Of a stretch of 64,000 nt of DNA, positions 8,571 through 17,593 are shown piece after piece (the first letter of the stretch is position 1; each line of letters opens with the position of its first letter). The notes beneath the pieces are model-generated. The model was not told the DNA's origin and did not search any database. It worked only from the letters and a program-made list of their open reading frames with translations. The translations under genes were made by a program, and so were the position numbers. The stretch is from Butyrivibrio sp. MC2021 (GTDB taxonomy: Bacteria > Bacillota > Clostridia > Lachnospirales > Lachnospiraceae). The stretch covers positions 1 through 64,000 of the forward strand of contig NZ_JHXX01000001.1 of assembly GCF_000621605.1 (NCBI RefSeq), given 5' to 3'.

Positions 8571-10331
8571 ATGAAGGAAAACACCTTGAAAAAACTTATA
8601 TTTGACCTGGGAGCGTTTTTTAGCTGCTTTGCCATCACTTTGATATTTGAGATTACTGTCAGGAACCCTCTGACAGTAGTCTTTTTTGTGCTTATTTTTG
8701 CTGAACTTATGAGGCTGGAGGATAGAGGCGCATTTGAGAGTATAGGTAAAAAACGGCTTATTCTTGTGGGGATTATATCTGCTATGGCGGGAATTATTGC
8801 AGATCTCACCATTGGAAGAAGGCTTATGCTGAACTTTGACAGCGGTATATTTAAGCTGCTTACGCTGGCAATACTATTTCTTGGCTGTTCCTTCCTTTTG
8901 TTCATTGGAGTTGTACATTTTTATTCCAGATGTTTTTCCGGGCGAAAAACTACACGGAAGACGGTTATAAATGAAGATGAGAAGCAAAATGCTTTACTTA
9001 ATATGACAGGCCCGAAGCTCTTTGCCTTTTCGGCCATCTTATGCTTTTTATGTTATCTTCCCTATTTTCTTTATGAATTTCCCGGGATAATGACCGCGGA
9101 TTCACTGGTACAGTATGAACAGATCATTGGGGTAAGACCCTGGTCCAATCATCATCCTGTGGTCCATACGTTGCTTATAAAGCTCTTTTATACAATCGGA
9201 TTAGGGATAACAGGAGATGCTATAGCAGCCATCAGCTTTTATACAGTATTTCAGATGATCCTGGTTTCCCTCAGCTGCGCAGCAGTTGTATGTATGGTAG
9301 ATAAGAGAAAACTTCTTGTTCTTGCATTTTATGCGCTGCTTCCCTTTAATGCGGTTTTTGCTGTGACCATTTGGAAGGACATTCCTTTTGCCTGCATAGC
9401 GACCCTGCTTTTGTGTCAGGTTGTGAGGATGACCGAGACAGATGATAAGATTAGGATTACTGACTGGATCATCTTTTCGATATTATCAATCGCTTTTTGT
9501 CTTTTCAGATCCAATGCATGGTTTGCGTTTATTGTCTGGAGTGTTTTTGTCCTGATACGATTCAGAAAACAGTGGGTGAAAGCGGCAGTGGCGGTTCTTG
9601 CTGTAATTCTTTGCGTATCGGTTATAAAAGGCCCTGTATTCGATGCTTTTAAAGTTGAGAGCCCTGATTTTACTGAGTCCTTATCGGTCCCCCTTCAGCA
9701 GGTGGCAGCTGTGCTTGTTAACGATAGGGATATTCCGGATGAGGATATGAAGCTTATTGAGGATGTCATTGATACGACGTATATTCATGAGCTCTATGCG
9801 CCTGATTTTGCCGACAACATCAAAGAACTGGTGAGAGCAGGTCACCCTGAAGTGATCGAGAATAATAAGGGCGTATATCTTGGACTGTGGCTCAGACTTT
9901 TGAAGAGATATCCCGGAGATTATATAAAAGCCTGGTTTGACCTGGTGGGAGGATATATATATCCTGATATTCCCTATAAAGTAGGAGATATGGACGGTAT
10001 CATGGGTAATGACCTGGGGCTTTACTGGAAGCCTGTCATAGGCGGGAAAGCAGTTGTCAAAGCCAAGGAAATACTGATCAAGATGTCTGATTTCGTGCCT
10101 TTATACGGCATGCTGTGGTGCATCGGGGCATATTCCTGGATGCTCATGATCTGCTTTGTGCATGGAATTGTCAGGAAAAAGGAGATTCTTGGAATCGGGC
10201 TTTTGCTGCTTCTTACAGGAACGCTTCTTATAGCTTCTCCGGTGGTGGATTTCAGATATGCCTATGCAGTGATTTTCTCAAGCCCTTTGTGGCTTTCCGG
10301 GACATTTAAAGATGTGAAAAATGCGACTTGA
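8571..10331 (+). CDS. Polytopic membrane protein, GT-C-like (DUF6020-type)
   Basis: A 586-residue protein with at least ten hydrophobic helices. After two N-terminal helices and a loop, the conserved-looking block begins at LPYFLYEFPGIMTADSLVQY, followed by WSNHHPVVHTLLIKLFYT; the first extracytoplasmic loop with acidic and His residues resembles GT-C glycosyltransferases. A large soluble insertion (from about SPDFTESLSVPLQQV) precedes the last helices, which include ASPVVDFRYAYAVIF. I recall similar proteins in Lachnospiraceae labelled DUF6020. The ATG at 8571 is chosen for GGGGAG 7 nt upstream. Likely a cell-envelope sugar transferase using a lipid-linked donor; this is inference. Confidence 0.7.
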   Translation: MKENTLKKLIFDLGAFFSCFAITLIFEITVRNPLTVVFFVLIFAELMRLEDRGAFESIGKKRLILVGIISAMAGIIADLTIGRRLMLNFDSGIFKLLTLAILFLGCSFLLFIGVVHFYSRCFSGRKTTRKTVINEDEKQNALLNMTGPKLFAFSAILCFLCYLPYFLYEFPGIMTADSLVQYEQIIGVRPWSNHHPVVHTLLIKLFYTIGLGITGDAIAAISFYTVFQMILVSLSCAAVVCMVDKRKLLVLAFYALLPFNAVFAVTIWKDIPFACIATLLLCQVVRMTETDDKIRITDWIIFSILSIAFCLFRSNAWFAFIVWSVFVLIRFRKQWVKAAVAVLAVILCVSVIKGPVFDAFKVESPDFTESLSVPLQQVAAVLVNDRDIPDEDMKLIEDVIDTTYIHELYAPDFADNIKELVRAGHPEVIENNKGVYLGLWLRLLKRYPGDYIKAWFDLVGGYIYPDIPYKVGDMDGIMGNDLGLYWKPVIGGKAVVKAKEILIKMSDFVPLYGMLWCIGAYSWMLMICFVHGIVRKKEILGIGLLLLLTGTLLIASPVVDFRYAYAVIFSSPLWLSGTFKDVKNAT

Positions 10332-10382
10332 ATAAGCTAACGCGGTGTAGTATTATAACGTCAGTGTATTAAGGAGCAGGGT

Positions 10383-11267
10383 ATGAAGCAACAGATAGAC
10401 GAGTTTGTGGGATATTTGAAGAATGTAAAGAAGACCTCGGAGAACACACTTCTTTCTTATAAAAGGGATCTTGTCAGGATGGCGGGGTACATGAGTGAGA
10501 ATGGAGTTACAGAGGCCGGAGACGTGACCCAGGATAAGCTTTCGGCTTATGGCGCCAGTCTTAGAGAGGAGCACTTTGCTCCATCGTCGATTATCAGGCA
10601 CTATACTTCCATCAAGGCATTTTTCAGATATCTTGTGGAGAATGGCAATATTACAGATGACCCCTCTGAGATTCTTAAGGCCCCCAAGGTTGAGAAGACC
10701 GCACCCAGGATTCTTTCTACTGTTGAGATAGAGGATCTTTTGTCTCAGGATTTCAAGGATGATGCCAAGGGCAAAAGAGACCGGGCAATCCTGGAACTGT
10801 TATATGCCACAGGATTAAAGGCTTCAGAAGTAATCGGACTGAAGCTTGATAATATAGATCTCAGCATCAGCTGTCTGAGACTTAATAACGGAAATAATAC
10901 AAGGCTTATACCTTACGGAAGAAAGGCGAAGGATGCACTGAGTGCATATCTTCTGGATGCAAGGACTGAGCTTTTGTGTGAGAACGAGGATGATGAGACT
11001 GTCTTTCTTAACTGCAGCGGGACCCCTATGAGCAGGCAGGGACTTTGGAAGCTGATCAAGACCTACGTCAAGAGAGCGGGTATAAGGCAGGATATAACAC
11101 CTTTTTCTTTGAGACATTCCTTTGCCGTGCATCTTGTCGAGAACGGAGCTGATCTTGATTCCGTACAGGAGATGATGGGATTCACTGACAGTAACACGAT
11201 TTTAAAATATTTATCCAGAAAGCATAAGAGTAAAGACCCCTTTGAATGGGCAAGAATAAGGAATTAA
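10383..11267 (+). CDS. Degenerate XerD-like tyrosine recombinase
   Basis: At 294 residues, with an N-terminal SAM-like DNA-binding domain (FVGYLKNVKKTSENTLLSYKRDL) and a C-terminal catalytic-fold domain, this aligns along its whole length with XerC/XerD. The catalytic set R-K-H-R-H-Y is largely lost: the first Arg is Lys146 (ATGLKASEV), the beta-hairpin Lys is Asn169 (NNGNNTR), the His of HxxR is Phe241 (TPFSLRHSF), and the second His is Phe267 (MMGFTD). Only Arg244 and Tyr276 remain. The codons were checked directly. It has AAGGAG before the ATG and its own terminator, with no frameshift, so it appears maintained. It may bind DNA without recombining. Confidence 0.85.
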   Translation: MKQQIDEFVGYLKNVKKTSENTLLSYKRDLVRMAGYMSENGVTEAGDVTQDKLSAYGASLREEHFAPSSIIRHYTSIKAFFRYLVENGNITDDPSEILKAPKVEKTAPRILSTVEIEDLLSQDFKDDAKGKRDRAILELLYATGLKASEVIGLKLDNIDLSISCLRLNNGNNTRLIPYGRKAKDALSAYLLDARTELLCENEDDETVFLNCSGTPMSRQGLWKLIKTYVKRAGIRQDITPFSLRHSFAVHLVENGADLDSVQEMMGFTDSNTILKYLSRKHKSKDPFEWARIRN

Positions 11268-11270
11268 AAA

Positions 11271-11299
11271 GGAGCAATAAGACCGGATCTTATCGCTCC
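11271..11299. terminator. Bidirectional terminator between the XerD-like gene and aroF
   Basis: GGAGCaATAAGA (11271-11282) pairs with TCTTATcGCTCC (11288-11299) around a 5-nt loop. It has A5 upstream and a T-rich run downstream, so it can serve both convergent genes. Confidence 0.8.
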
Positions 11300-11318
11300 T
11301 ATATTTATTTGCGGGTTA

Positions 11319-12347
11319 TCAAACCAGATCAGCCATCTCCAGGAGAAGTCTCTCTGTATCGGCCCATCCAAGACAAGGATCTGTAATGGACTTGCCGTAG
11401 ATGCCTTCGCCGATCTTCTGAGCGCCTTCCTCGATGTAGCTCTCAATCATAACGCCCTTAACAAGACCGCGGATGTCGCTGTCGAGCTGACGTGAATGAA
11501 GAACTTCTTTGACAATACGGATCTGTTCCTTGAACTGCTTGTTGGAGTTGTTGTGGTTGGCATCGATGATAGCAGCAGGGTTCATGATCTCTCTCTGGTT
11601 ATAAAGAGCAAGGAGAAGTCTTAAATCCTCATAGTGGTAATTGGGGATGGACTGTCCGTGCTTGTTGCTGGAACCTCTGAGTACGCAGTGAGCGAGAGGA
11701 TTGCCGTTGGTTCTGACCTCATAACCTCTGTAAATAAAGGAGTGAGACTGCTGAGCTGCGTAAACGGAATTGAGCATTACGCTGAAGGTTCCACTTGTGG
11801 GATTCTTCATGCCGGCAGGGGTATCGAAGCCGCTGGCTGTCATTCTGTGCTCCTGATCCTCAACGGAGCGGGCACCGATGGCAACATAGGAGAGAATGTC
11901 TGAAACATAGCCCCAGTTCTCGGGATAGAGCATCTCATCAGCAGCAGTAAGGCCGGATTCCTCAATGGCCTTGAGCTGCATATGTCTCATGGCAACAAGA
12001 CCTGCGTGGAAATCGGTTTTTCCCTCAGGATCAGGCTGAGAAGTCATGCCCTTGTAGCCCTCACCGGTGGTTCTGGGCTTGTTGGTGTAGATTCTGGGAA
12101 TAATGATAAGCTTATCCTTGACCTTCTCGTTGACCTTGCCAAGTCTGCATACGTAGTCGATCACAGCATCCTCATTGTCAGCAGAGCAGGGGCCTACTAT
12201 AACAAGGAACTTGTCGCTCTTGCCGGTAAAAACGTCGGAAATCATTGCGTCACGAGTTTTCTTGATAGCAGCCAGTTCCTTGGTTAACGGAAACTCATCC
12301 TTGATCTCATCAGGTGTAGGGAGTTTCTGAATGTATTCAAAAGACAT
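11319..12347 (-). CDS. aroF: 3-deoxy-7-phosphoheptulonate synthase (type I DAHP synthase)
   Basis: Condenses phosphoenolpyruvate and erythrose 4-phosphate to DAHP, the first step of aromatic amino acid synthesis. The 342-residue sequence follows the AroF/G/H type I pattern: FLVIVGPCSADN, the substrate loop PRIYTNKPRTTGEGYKGM, AIGARSVEDQEHR and VLRGSSNKHG. The N-terminal extension with EYIQKLPTPDEIKDEFPLT is where feedback inhibitors bind in this type. GGAGGT lies 10 nt before the ATG. No other aro gene is adjacent. The short leader shows no attenuator peptide. Which aromatic amino acid controls it cannot be told, so the symbol denotes the family. Confidence 0.93.
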   Translation of the reverse strand: MSFEYIQKLPTPDEIKDEFPLTKELAAIKKTRDAMISDVFTGKSDKFLVIVGPCSADNEDAVIDYVCRLGKVNEKVKDKLIIIPRIYTNKPRTTGEGYKGMTSQPDPEGKTDFHAGLVAMRHMQLKAIEESGLTAADEMLYPENWGYVSDILSYVAIGARSVEDQEHRMTASGFDTPAGMKNPTSGTFSVMLNSVYAAQQSHSFIYRGYEVRTNGNPLAHCVLRGSSNKHGQSIPNYHYEDLRLLLALYNQREIMNPAAIIDANHNNSNKQFKEQIRIVKEVLHSRQLDSDIRGLVKGVMIESYIEEGAQKIGEGIYGKSITDPCLGWADTERLLLEMADLV

Positions 12348-12381
12348 AAATATATTACCTCCAAATATAAGTCACTTTAAC

Positions 12382-12423
12382 ACTATAGCAAGTTGAATTG
12401 CAAAAGTAAATGCAACAATTGCA
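12382..12423 (-). promoter_or_regulatory. aroF promoter with upstream inverted repeat
   Basis: On the minus strand, TTTACT (12405-12410) and TATAGT (12382-12387) are separated by 17 nt, with TGC directly before the -10 (extended -10). Just upstream of the -35 lies TGCAA-CAA-TTGCA (12411-12423), a perfect 5-bp inverted repeat that could be an operator. It sits between the methyltransferase stop and aroF, so aroF has its own promoter. Confidence 0.6.
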
Positions 12424-12444
12424 CAAAATTATGCCCCTATTATA

Positions 12445-14349
12445 TCAGCTATCTTGCGATATTGCTGTAATTTCTTCTGCTGTGAGGCCAAATAGTGCGG
12501 CTATTTTGAGATCAGCCTCGTCAGGGCTTATCGTTCCTTCTGCTACAGCCTTTGCCATTTCTGATATTTCTTCCATTACAGAAGGGGTACATATGGGGAT
12601 AGGGAGCTGCTCCAATCTGTTTCTCAATACCTTCATGTTGCGGCAGGTGTGCCTGTAGAAAAAGCTTATACAGGAGGAGTTCAGAACAGCCATTATATAG
12701 TATGAGGAGTAGCCTTCCTTCTTTGGGATAATGATGTTGGCACTGTTTAATGAAAGGTATCCCGAACTGTCATGGGCTATAACGGGCTCTCTTGCTATGA
12801 AACGGTAAAAGAGTTTATCTCTGTTTCGATAGTATTTCTCGGGAGCTACCTGCTGGAAGGCATCTTCCCTGAACTGAACAAAGCAAGAGGGCTGCTTTAA
12901 TACATATTTTCCGATATCTGTGCCCTTTACTATACCTTCAAGACCCGGGGCCTTACTGCTGCGAAGCAGAGAAGTGTTACTTCCTGATACGATTCCAAGG
13001 GCAAATTCTGCGTTACCTTTCAGTGTAAAGTGAGGGCAGCTTTCCATCTTTTTGATTATGCTGCTTTGCAAATCATCCGCAATCAGCTGAAAAGACAGAG
13101 GAGTAAGCCTGTTTTTTTGAGTAGTAAAGCTCTTTTGCATGATAAGTGCCTTCTTGTTTCGCTTATAAAAAGAAACACTTACAGCCCCTTCGGAATCAGA
13201 TGCCGAGGTTCCCAGAATAATGCATGGACATTGCACTTTATCAAAAATCTCTCCAAGATAGACAAGGCTGCTAACCGAGCCTTTTTCCAGGATGAGTTCC
13301 CTTATACGGGTATGGGCTCCGGATTCAAGGATAGTTTCGGGAACCAGAAAGGTAACGGAGTCCGACATGGAGAGGGCCTTTTCTATGAAAAGTGAGAAGG
13401 ACTCAGGCTTTCCTACGCCGGAAGCGGAGCTGTAGGCTTTTTTCAGCCTTTTGGATTCCTCCGAAGAAAAGTTCACGCCCCAGGGAGGGTTTCCGATAAT
13501 ATAGTTAAATCTGCGGTTTGATGACAGTGATAGATAGTCTTTGCAGATAATATTTCTGAATAAAATATCTATAGATCCGGCATCATCCAGGTGGTGGCGG
13601 ATAGCAAGATTGATCCTGGCTATTGCTACGGCCAGAGAATCAATATCCACACCATAGATATTGGCAGGACTGATGCCCATGGGCAGCCTTATAAGGAAGT
13701 TACCGGTGCCGCAGGCAGGGTCGCAGATTGTGACATCATCTGCTTCCAGGTCAGCGGGAAAGGCTGTTTCACAAAGCTTATCAGCGGCGAAAAAAGGAGT
13801 GTAGTATGAGCCGGTGGCTTTTTTATCCCGAAGTCCCCTAAGAGACAGATAGAGCATTCCCAGAGTATCTTCCTGGCTGACAGGAACAAGGCTGTAAGAA
13901 AAAACAGGGTCACTTTGAAGGCTTTTGGAAAAAGAGAAAGCCTCTGTCAGTCTTTTTACAGATTCAGCTGAAATCCCTTCGGCAGAGAGAAGAGCGCAGG
14001 CGTAAAACATCAGAATATCCCTGGTTTGAGCCCTTGATCCTTCTGCTGAGTGAACTATATCCAATATTGTTTTGTAATTCGGGGATGAAGAATCTATATA
14101 AGATTTCGGAATGAAGTTTGAATCGGACAGGCTCTTGTTTCGCCTCTTTCTGAGGGTGCCTGAGGATTCGAGACCTCTTAAGTGAGTGAGGACATCACCT
14201 TCATCAAGAATAAAGGAACGTCCTTTTTTGTGAGCATTTATCTTGCCGAGCTTGATCCAGTTTTTTAGGGTGGCAGGGCATATTCCCAGAATTTCTGCGG
14301 CTTTCGTCACTGAAAGTATACGGTTATCGGTTGCCTTGTTTATTGCCAC
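12445..14349 (-). CDS. N6-adenine DNA methyltransferase with N-terminal helix-turn-helix
   Basis: A 634-residue class I adenine methyltransferase of the Eco57I/TaqI-like type. Residues about 11-60 form a MerR/excisionase-like HTH (SVTKAAEILGICPATLKNWI). Then come the GSYYTP motif (180-185), the AdoMet motif DPACGTGNF (210-218) and the catalytic NPPW (287-290). The C-terminal ~220 residues look like a target recognition domain (ending RNMKVLRNRLEQLPIPI). No nuclease domain (such as PD-ExK) is seen at the N-terminus and no restriction gene is adjacent, so it looks like an orphan modification enzyme, similar in layout to CamA of Clostridioides difficile but with an HTH in front. Start is GTG with AAGGA upstream. 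Confidence 0.88.
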   Translation of the reverse strand: MAINKATDNRILSVTKAAEILGICPATLKNWIKLGKINAHKKGRSFILDEGDVLTHLRGLESSGTLRKRRNKSLSDSNFIPKSYIDSSSPNYKTILDIVHSAEGSRAQTRDILMFYACALLSAEGISAESVKRLTEAFSFSKSLQSDPVFSYSLVPVSQEDTLGMLYLSLRGLRDKKATGSYYTPFFAADKLCETAFPADLEADDVTICDPACGTGNFLIRLPMGISPANIYGVDIDSLAVAIARINLAIRHHLDDAGSIDILFRNIICKDYLSLSSNRRFNYIIGNPPWGVNFSSEESKRLKKAYSSASGVGKPESFSLFIEKALSMSDSVTFLVPETILESGAHTRIRELILEKGSVSSLVYLGEIFDKVQCPCIILGTSASDSEGAVSVSFYKRNKKALIMQKSFTTQKNRLTPLSFQLIADDLQSSIIKKMESCPHFTLKGNAEFALGIVSGSNTSLLRSSKAPGLEGIVKGTDIGKYVLKQPSCFVQFREDAFQQVAPEKYYRNRDKLFYRFIAREPVIAHDSSGYLSLNSANIIIPKKEGYSSYYIMAVLNSSCISFFYRHTCRNMKVLRNRLEQLPIPICTPSVMEEISEMAKAVAEGTISPDEADLKIAALFGLTAEEITAISQDS

Positions 14350-14614
14350 TGTATCAGTTCCTTAATCGTGAAATATGTCGGAAAGATAACCACTGCCGAC
14401 AAAATATATTATCTTAAGTTCAAGTATAAAAGTAAAGAACAAAAATAGAGCTGGCATTTTGTGCAAAACTCCTAAAAACCATCGGTATTAAACAAAAATT
14501 TGTCAAAGTTGCGCAATATTTGGGAAGAATTGCAAAATATCTGTGTAGTGCTATCGGAGACAGAATACTATCATTATTCCTAGACTAATAAATGTGTTGG
14601 AGGGATTTTACACA

Positions 14615-15793
14615 ATGGACAATTTGATTTATGCAGTATACTTTATTCTGCCTGTTCTCCTTTTGTATGGGGCTAAGGTTTCAGGCTTGAAAAAGTGGAA
14701 TGAAGAGTTTCTTACTCTTGATCAGAGTAAGGCAATCCAGGGATTTCTTGCGGTTTGCATCATGCTTCACCATATAGCACAGAAGACATGTGCTTCCTGG
14801 ATTCACCCCGCAACAAGAATTCAGAAGGGACTTGGTTTCTTTGTTTCTCTTGGATTTTTGTTTGTATCTGTTTTCCTCTTCTTTAACGGCTATGGTATCT
14901 ATAAGAGCTTCCATGCTAAGAATAATTATCTGAAGGGCTTCATCGGTAAGAGAATTCTTCCTGTGGTTCTTGCCCTTTACACAACAACAGTTATCTTCTT
15001 TATTGCAAGACTTATTGTAGGACAGAAGATGGATGCGAAGGAGATGGTGCTTTATCTTACAAGCATTAAGCTCTGCAACCCCAATACCTGGTACGTAATC
15101 GTACTTCCTTTCTTCTACCTTGCATTTTACCTTGCATTTAAGTTCATCAAAAAAGACGGCATCGCAGTTGCTGCTGTAACAGCATTTGTTGTTGCATATA
15201 TTCTTTTCGGTACAACAATCAATCACAACGATCTCTGGATCAGAGGCGAGTGGTGGTACAACTGTGTTATCCTTTTCCCTGTTGGAATCATCTTTGCAAA
15301 GTTTGAGAAGTACATAATCGCATTTTTCAAGAAGACATATGCGGTTCTTCTTCCTCTTTGCGCAGCTTCCATCTATCCTGTATGGCTCTGGTCAAGAAAT
15401 ATCTGCAATATGTTTGGCTACTACGGAGAGAACTGGGGAGCTCCCGACACTGTTCTCAGAAGAAGAATCAGTGTTGGTGCTGAGTCACTTATGTGCATCG
15501 ATTTCGTTCTTCTTGTACTTCTTCTTGGACTTAAGATCAACATCGGCAACAAGTTCCTTAAGTTCATGAGCAAGATCACACTGGAGTTCTACCTTATCCA
15601 CGGACTTTACGTTGAGCTTTGCGCTTACACCTTTGACGGTGGTGTTAAGTCACCTTTCCGTATCCACAACCTGCTTCTCTATGTTGCTGTAGTATTTGTA
15701 CTTGGTGTTCCTTCAGCCTTGCTGCTTAAGAAGCTCCATTCAATAATTCTTAGAAAAGACAGCAAGAAGGTTCAGGCAAAAGCAGCCGCTTGA
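14615..15793 (+). CDS. Integral membrane acyltransferase (acyltransferase family 3)
   Basis: A 392-residue protein with about ten membrane helices. The segment LDQSKAIQGFLAVCIMLHHI has the acyltransferase-3 layout, in which a His in the first conserved helix is catalytic. Such enzymes O-acetylate or O-succinylate cell-surface polysaccharides or other envelope sugars. The long hydrophobic helices and the loop HAKNNYLKGFIGKRILPVVLALY (read as two parts) also match the family's second block. GGAGGG 10 nt upstream decides the ATG at 14615 over GTG at 14594. It stands alone between its leader and a strong terminator. The substrate is unknown. Confidence 0.82.
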   Translation: MDNLIYAVYFILPVLLLYGAKVSGLKKWNEEFLTLDQSKAIQGFLAVCIMLHHIAQKTCASWIHPATRIQKGLGFFVSLGFLFVSVFLFFNGYGIYKSFHAKNNYLKGFIGKRILPVVLALYTTTVIFFIARLIVGQKMDAKEMVLYLTSIKLCNPNTWYVIVLPFFYLAFYLAFKFIKKDGIAVAAVTAFVVAYILFGTTINHNDLWIRGEWWYNCVILFPVGIIFAKFEKYIIAFFKKTYAVLLPLCAASIYPVWLWSRNICNMFGYYGENWGAPDTVLRRRISVGAESLMCIDFVLLVLLLGLKINIGNKFLKFMSKITLEFYLIHGLYVELCAYTFDGGVKSPFRIHNLLLYVAVVFVLGVPSALLLKKLHSIILRKDSKKVQAKAAA

Positions 15794-15831
15794 AAGTAAG
15801 GCGTAAATTCGCAAAATAATACTATGTAATC

Positions 15832-15877
15832 AAAAAATCATATTTTTATTCGTCTGAATAAAAATATGATTTTTTTG
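15832..15877 (+). terminator. Terminator after the acyltransferase gene
   Basis: A 20-bp perfect AT-rich stem (15832-15851 with 15856-15875) around GTCT ends in a T7 run. It isolates the acyltransferase gene from the following operon. Confidence 0.9.
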
Positions 15878-15933
15878 TCTCCCGACCCGGCTTATGTAGT
15901 ATGATTAAAGAAGTTTATTATAAGGGGAAGAGT

Positions 15934-17589
15934 ATGCGGGGAAGAAAGTATTACAAAAAAAGAATATTGGCTTCATTACTGCTTTTACCGCTTCTGACGG
16001 GATGTGCCGAGGCATACGCGGAGGAACCTGCGGAAGAGGTTGTATTTGAGCCTGCCAGTATAGAGGATCTTGAGTTTGAAGAGCCTGAGGAAGAGGTGCC
16101 GGAAATCCCTGAGATTGAGAAAGCCCTTCCTTCCGATGTGGGAATACATGATGAATGTCTGGCTCTTATTGAGGACATCATTGAAACGGATATCGAGTAT
16201 GGCTTTACAAGTGCCCAGCTGTCAATTATCAAGGATGACAAGCTGGTATATGAGAATGCCTGGGGAAAGCTTTGCAGCTATGAAAAGGACGGCTCTGTCA
16301 AGGAGGATTCCCCCCTTGTTACCACTGATACGTTATATGATCTTGCATCAGTCAGCAAGATGTTTGGTGTGAATTATGCTCTGCAAAAGATGGCAACGGA
16401 GGGGTTGGTGGATGTCGACGCAAGGATAGTGGATGTTCTGGGGACTGAGTTTGCTGATGATACCATAGAGATTGATTATTATAAGGGCCCTGACGCTGAT
16501 CTGGAGACCCAGAAGGAATGGAAGAGGAAACTGACCATAGCCGATCTTCTCAAGCACCAGGGAGGATTTCCCGCAGATCCCAGGTATTGCAATCCCCATG
16601 TGGATCAGGCTAAGCAGGAATACGACCCCACCTATGAAAATGTGCTTTTTTCCTCCTATGATGCCAACGAGGAGGCCAAGGCCCTTACCTTTAAGTCCAT
16701 ATGCATGACTCCGCTTATTTACGAACCCGGGTCAAAAACAGTTTATTCCGATGTGGACTATATGATTCTTGGATATATTGTTGAGAAGATTTCAGGAACC
16801 GACCTGGATACGTATATTAAAGAGAACTTCTGTGAGCCCCTGGGACTTACTCATGTGACCTACAATCCTCTGAAAAACGGTTTTACAAAAGAGGATTGTG
16901 CTGCTACAGAGCTCAACGGAAATACCCGAGACGGATACATCTATTATGACGGAGTCCGTACAGAGACCATCTGGGGAGAGGTTCATGACGAGAAGGCATA
17001 TTATTGTATGGGCGGTGTATCCGGCCATGCAGGGCTGTTCTCCAACGCTACGGATATAGCAAGACTTGCCAATGTGATGCTTTCCGGAAAGATTGGCGAG
17101 AATCAGGTATTTTCACAGGAAGTAATTGACCGGTTTACCGCTGCCAAATCCGAGAATGCCAAGAACTGGGGTCTTGGCTGGTGGAGGCAGGGAGATATGC
17201 AGAGAACCAAGTATTTCGGAAACAAAGCTACATCCGAGACCTTCGGACATCAGGGCTGGACCGGAACCCTGGTGATGATCGATCCCAATGAAAAGCTTGT
17301 TATCGCAATTCTTACTAATAAGATAAATTCACCGGTGACTAATAAAAACAGCAATCCAAATAAGTTCAACGGCAACTGGTATACCACAGCCAACCTTGGC
17401 TTTGTGGCGGAGATCCTTTACATAGGCCTGAATGAAGACAGGGATGTGAAGGATGAACTGGTGGAATGTATGGAAATAATGGTGGAGGACAGCAAAGGGG
17501 CCATAAAAAAGAAAATGTCTGAAGGCCACCCTGCCAGAAAGAATCTGGCCAGCAAACAAAAGGTTTTGAATGACCTAAAGGGAGAGTGA
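15934..17589 (+). CDS. Secreted serine hydrolase lipoprotein (class C beta-lactamase-like)
   Basis: A 551-residue lipoprotein of the penicillin-binding/esterase serine hydrolase superfamily. The signal ends in LLTGC with lipidated Cys24, followed by an acidic linker. The catalytic motifs are Ser139-V-S-Lys142, Tyr271-S-D (in place of YxN) and His439-Q-G (in place of KTG). Such proteins act as D-aminopeptidases, esterases or carboxypeptidases of the wall rather than true beta-lactamases. AAGGGG before the ATG at 15934 favours it over ATG 15901, which overlaps a possible -10 (TATGAT). The next two genes follow with gaps of 4 and 0 nt, so the three form one operon. Confidence 0.88.
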   Translation: MRGRKYYKKRILASLLLLPLLTGCAEAYAEEPAEEVVFEPASIEDLEFEEPEEEVPEIPEIEKALPSDVGIHDECLALIEDIIETDIEYGFTSAQLSIIKDDKLVYENAWGKLCSYEKDGSVKEDSPLVTTDTLYDLASVSKMFGVNYALQKMATEGLVDVDARIVDVLGTEFADDTIEIDYYKGPDADLETQKEWKRKLTIADLLKHQGGFPADPRYCNPHVDQAKQEYDPTYENVLFSSYDANEEAKALTFKSICMTPLIYEPGSKTVYSDVDYMILGYIVEKISGTDLDTYIKENFCEPLGLTHVTYNPLKNGFTKEDCAATELNGNTRDGYIYYDGVRTETIWGEVHDEKAYYCMGGVSGHAGLFSNATDIARLANVMLSGKIGENQVFSQEVIDRFTAAKSENAKNWGLGWWRQGDMQRTKYFGNKATSETFGHQGWTGTLVMIDPNEKLVIAILTNKINSPVTNKNSNPNKFNGNWYTTANLGFVAEILYIGLNEDRDVKDELVECMEIMVEDSKGAIKKKMSEGHPARKNLASKQKVLNDLKGE

Positions 17590-17593
17590 GAGT

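Noticed and set aside
10383-14349. Integrated mobile element (recombinase-like gene plus methyltransferase with excisionase-like HTH)
   Set aside because: A conserved biosynthetic gene lies between them, the recombinase is degenerate, and no tRNA, att repeats, phage or conjugation genes are present.
15901-15933. Upstream ATG (15901) as the start of the serine hydrolase
   Set aside because: It lies in a likely -10 sequence, has no ribosome site, and would move the signal peptide 11 residues inward.
15934-17589. True beta-lactamase
   Set aside because: Motifs YSD and HQG and the lipoprotein form fit wall peptidase or esterase relatives better; resistance cannot be claimed.
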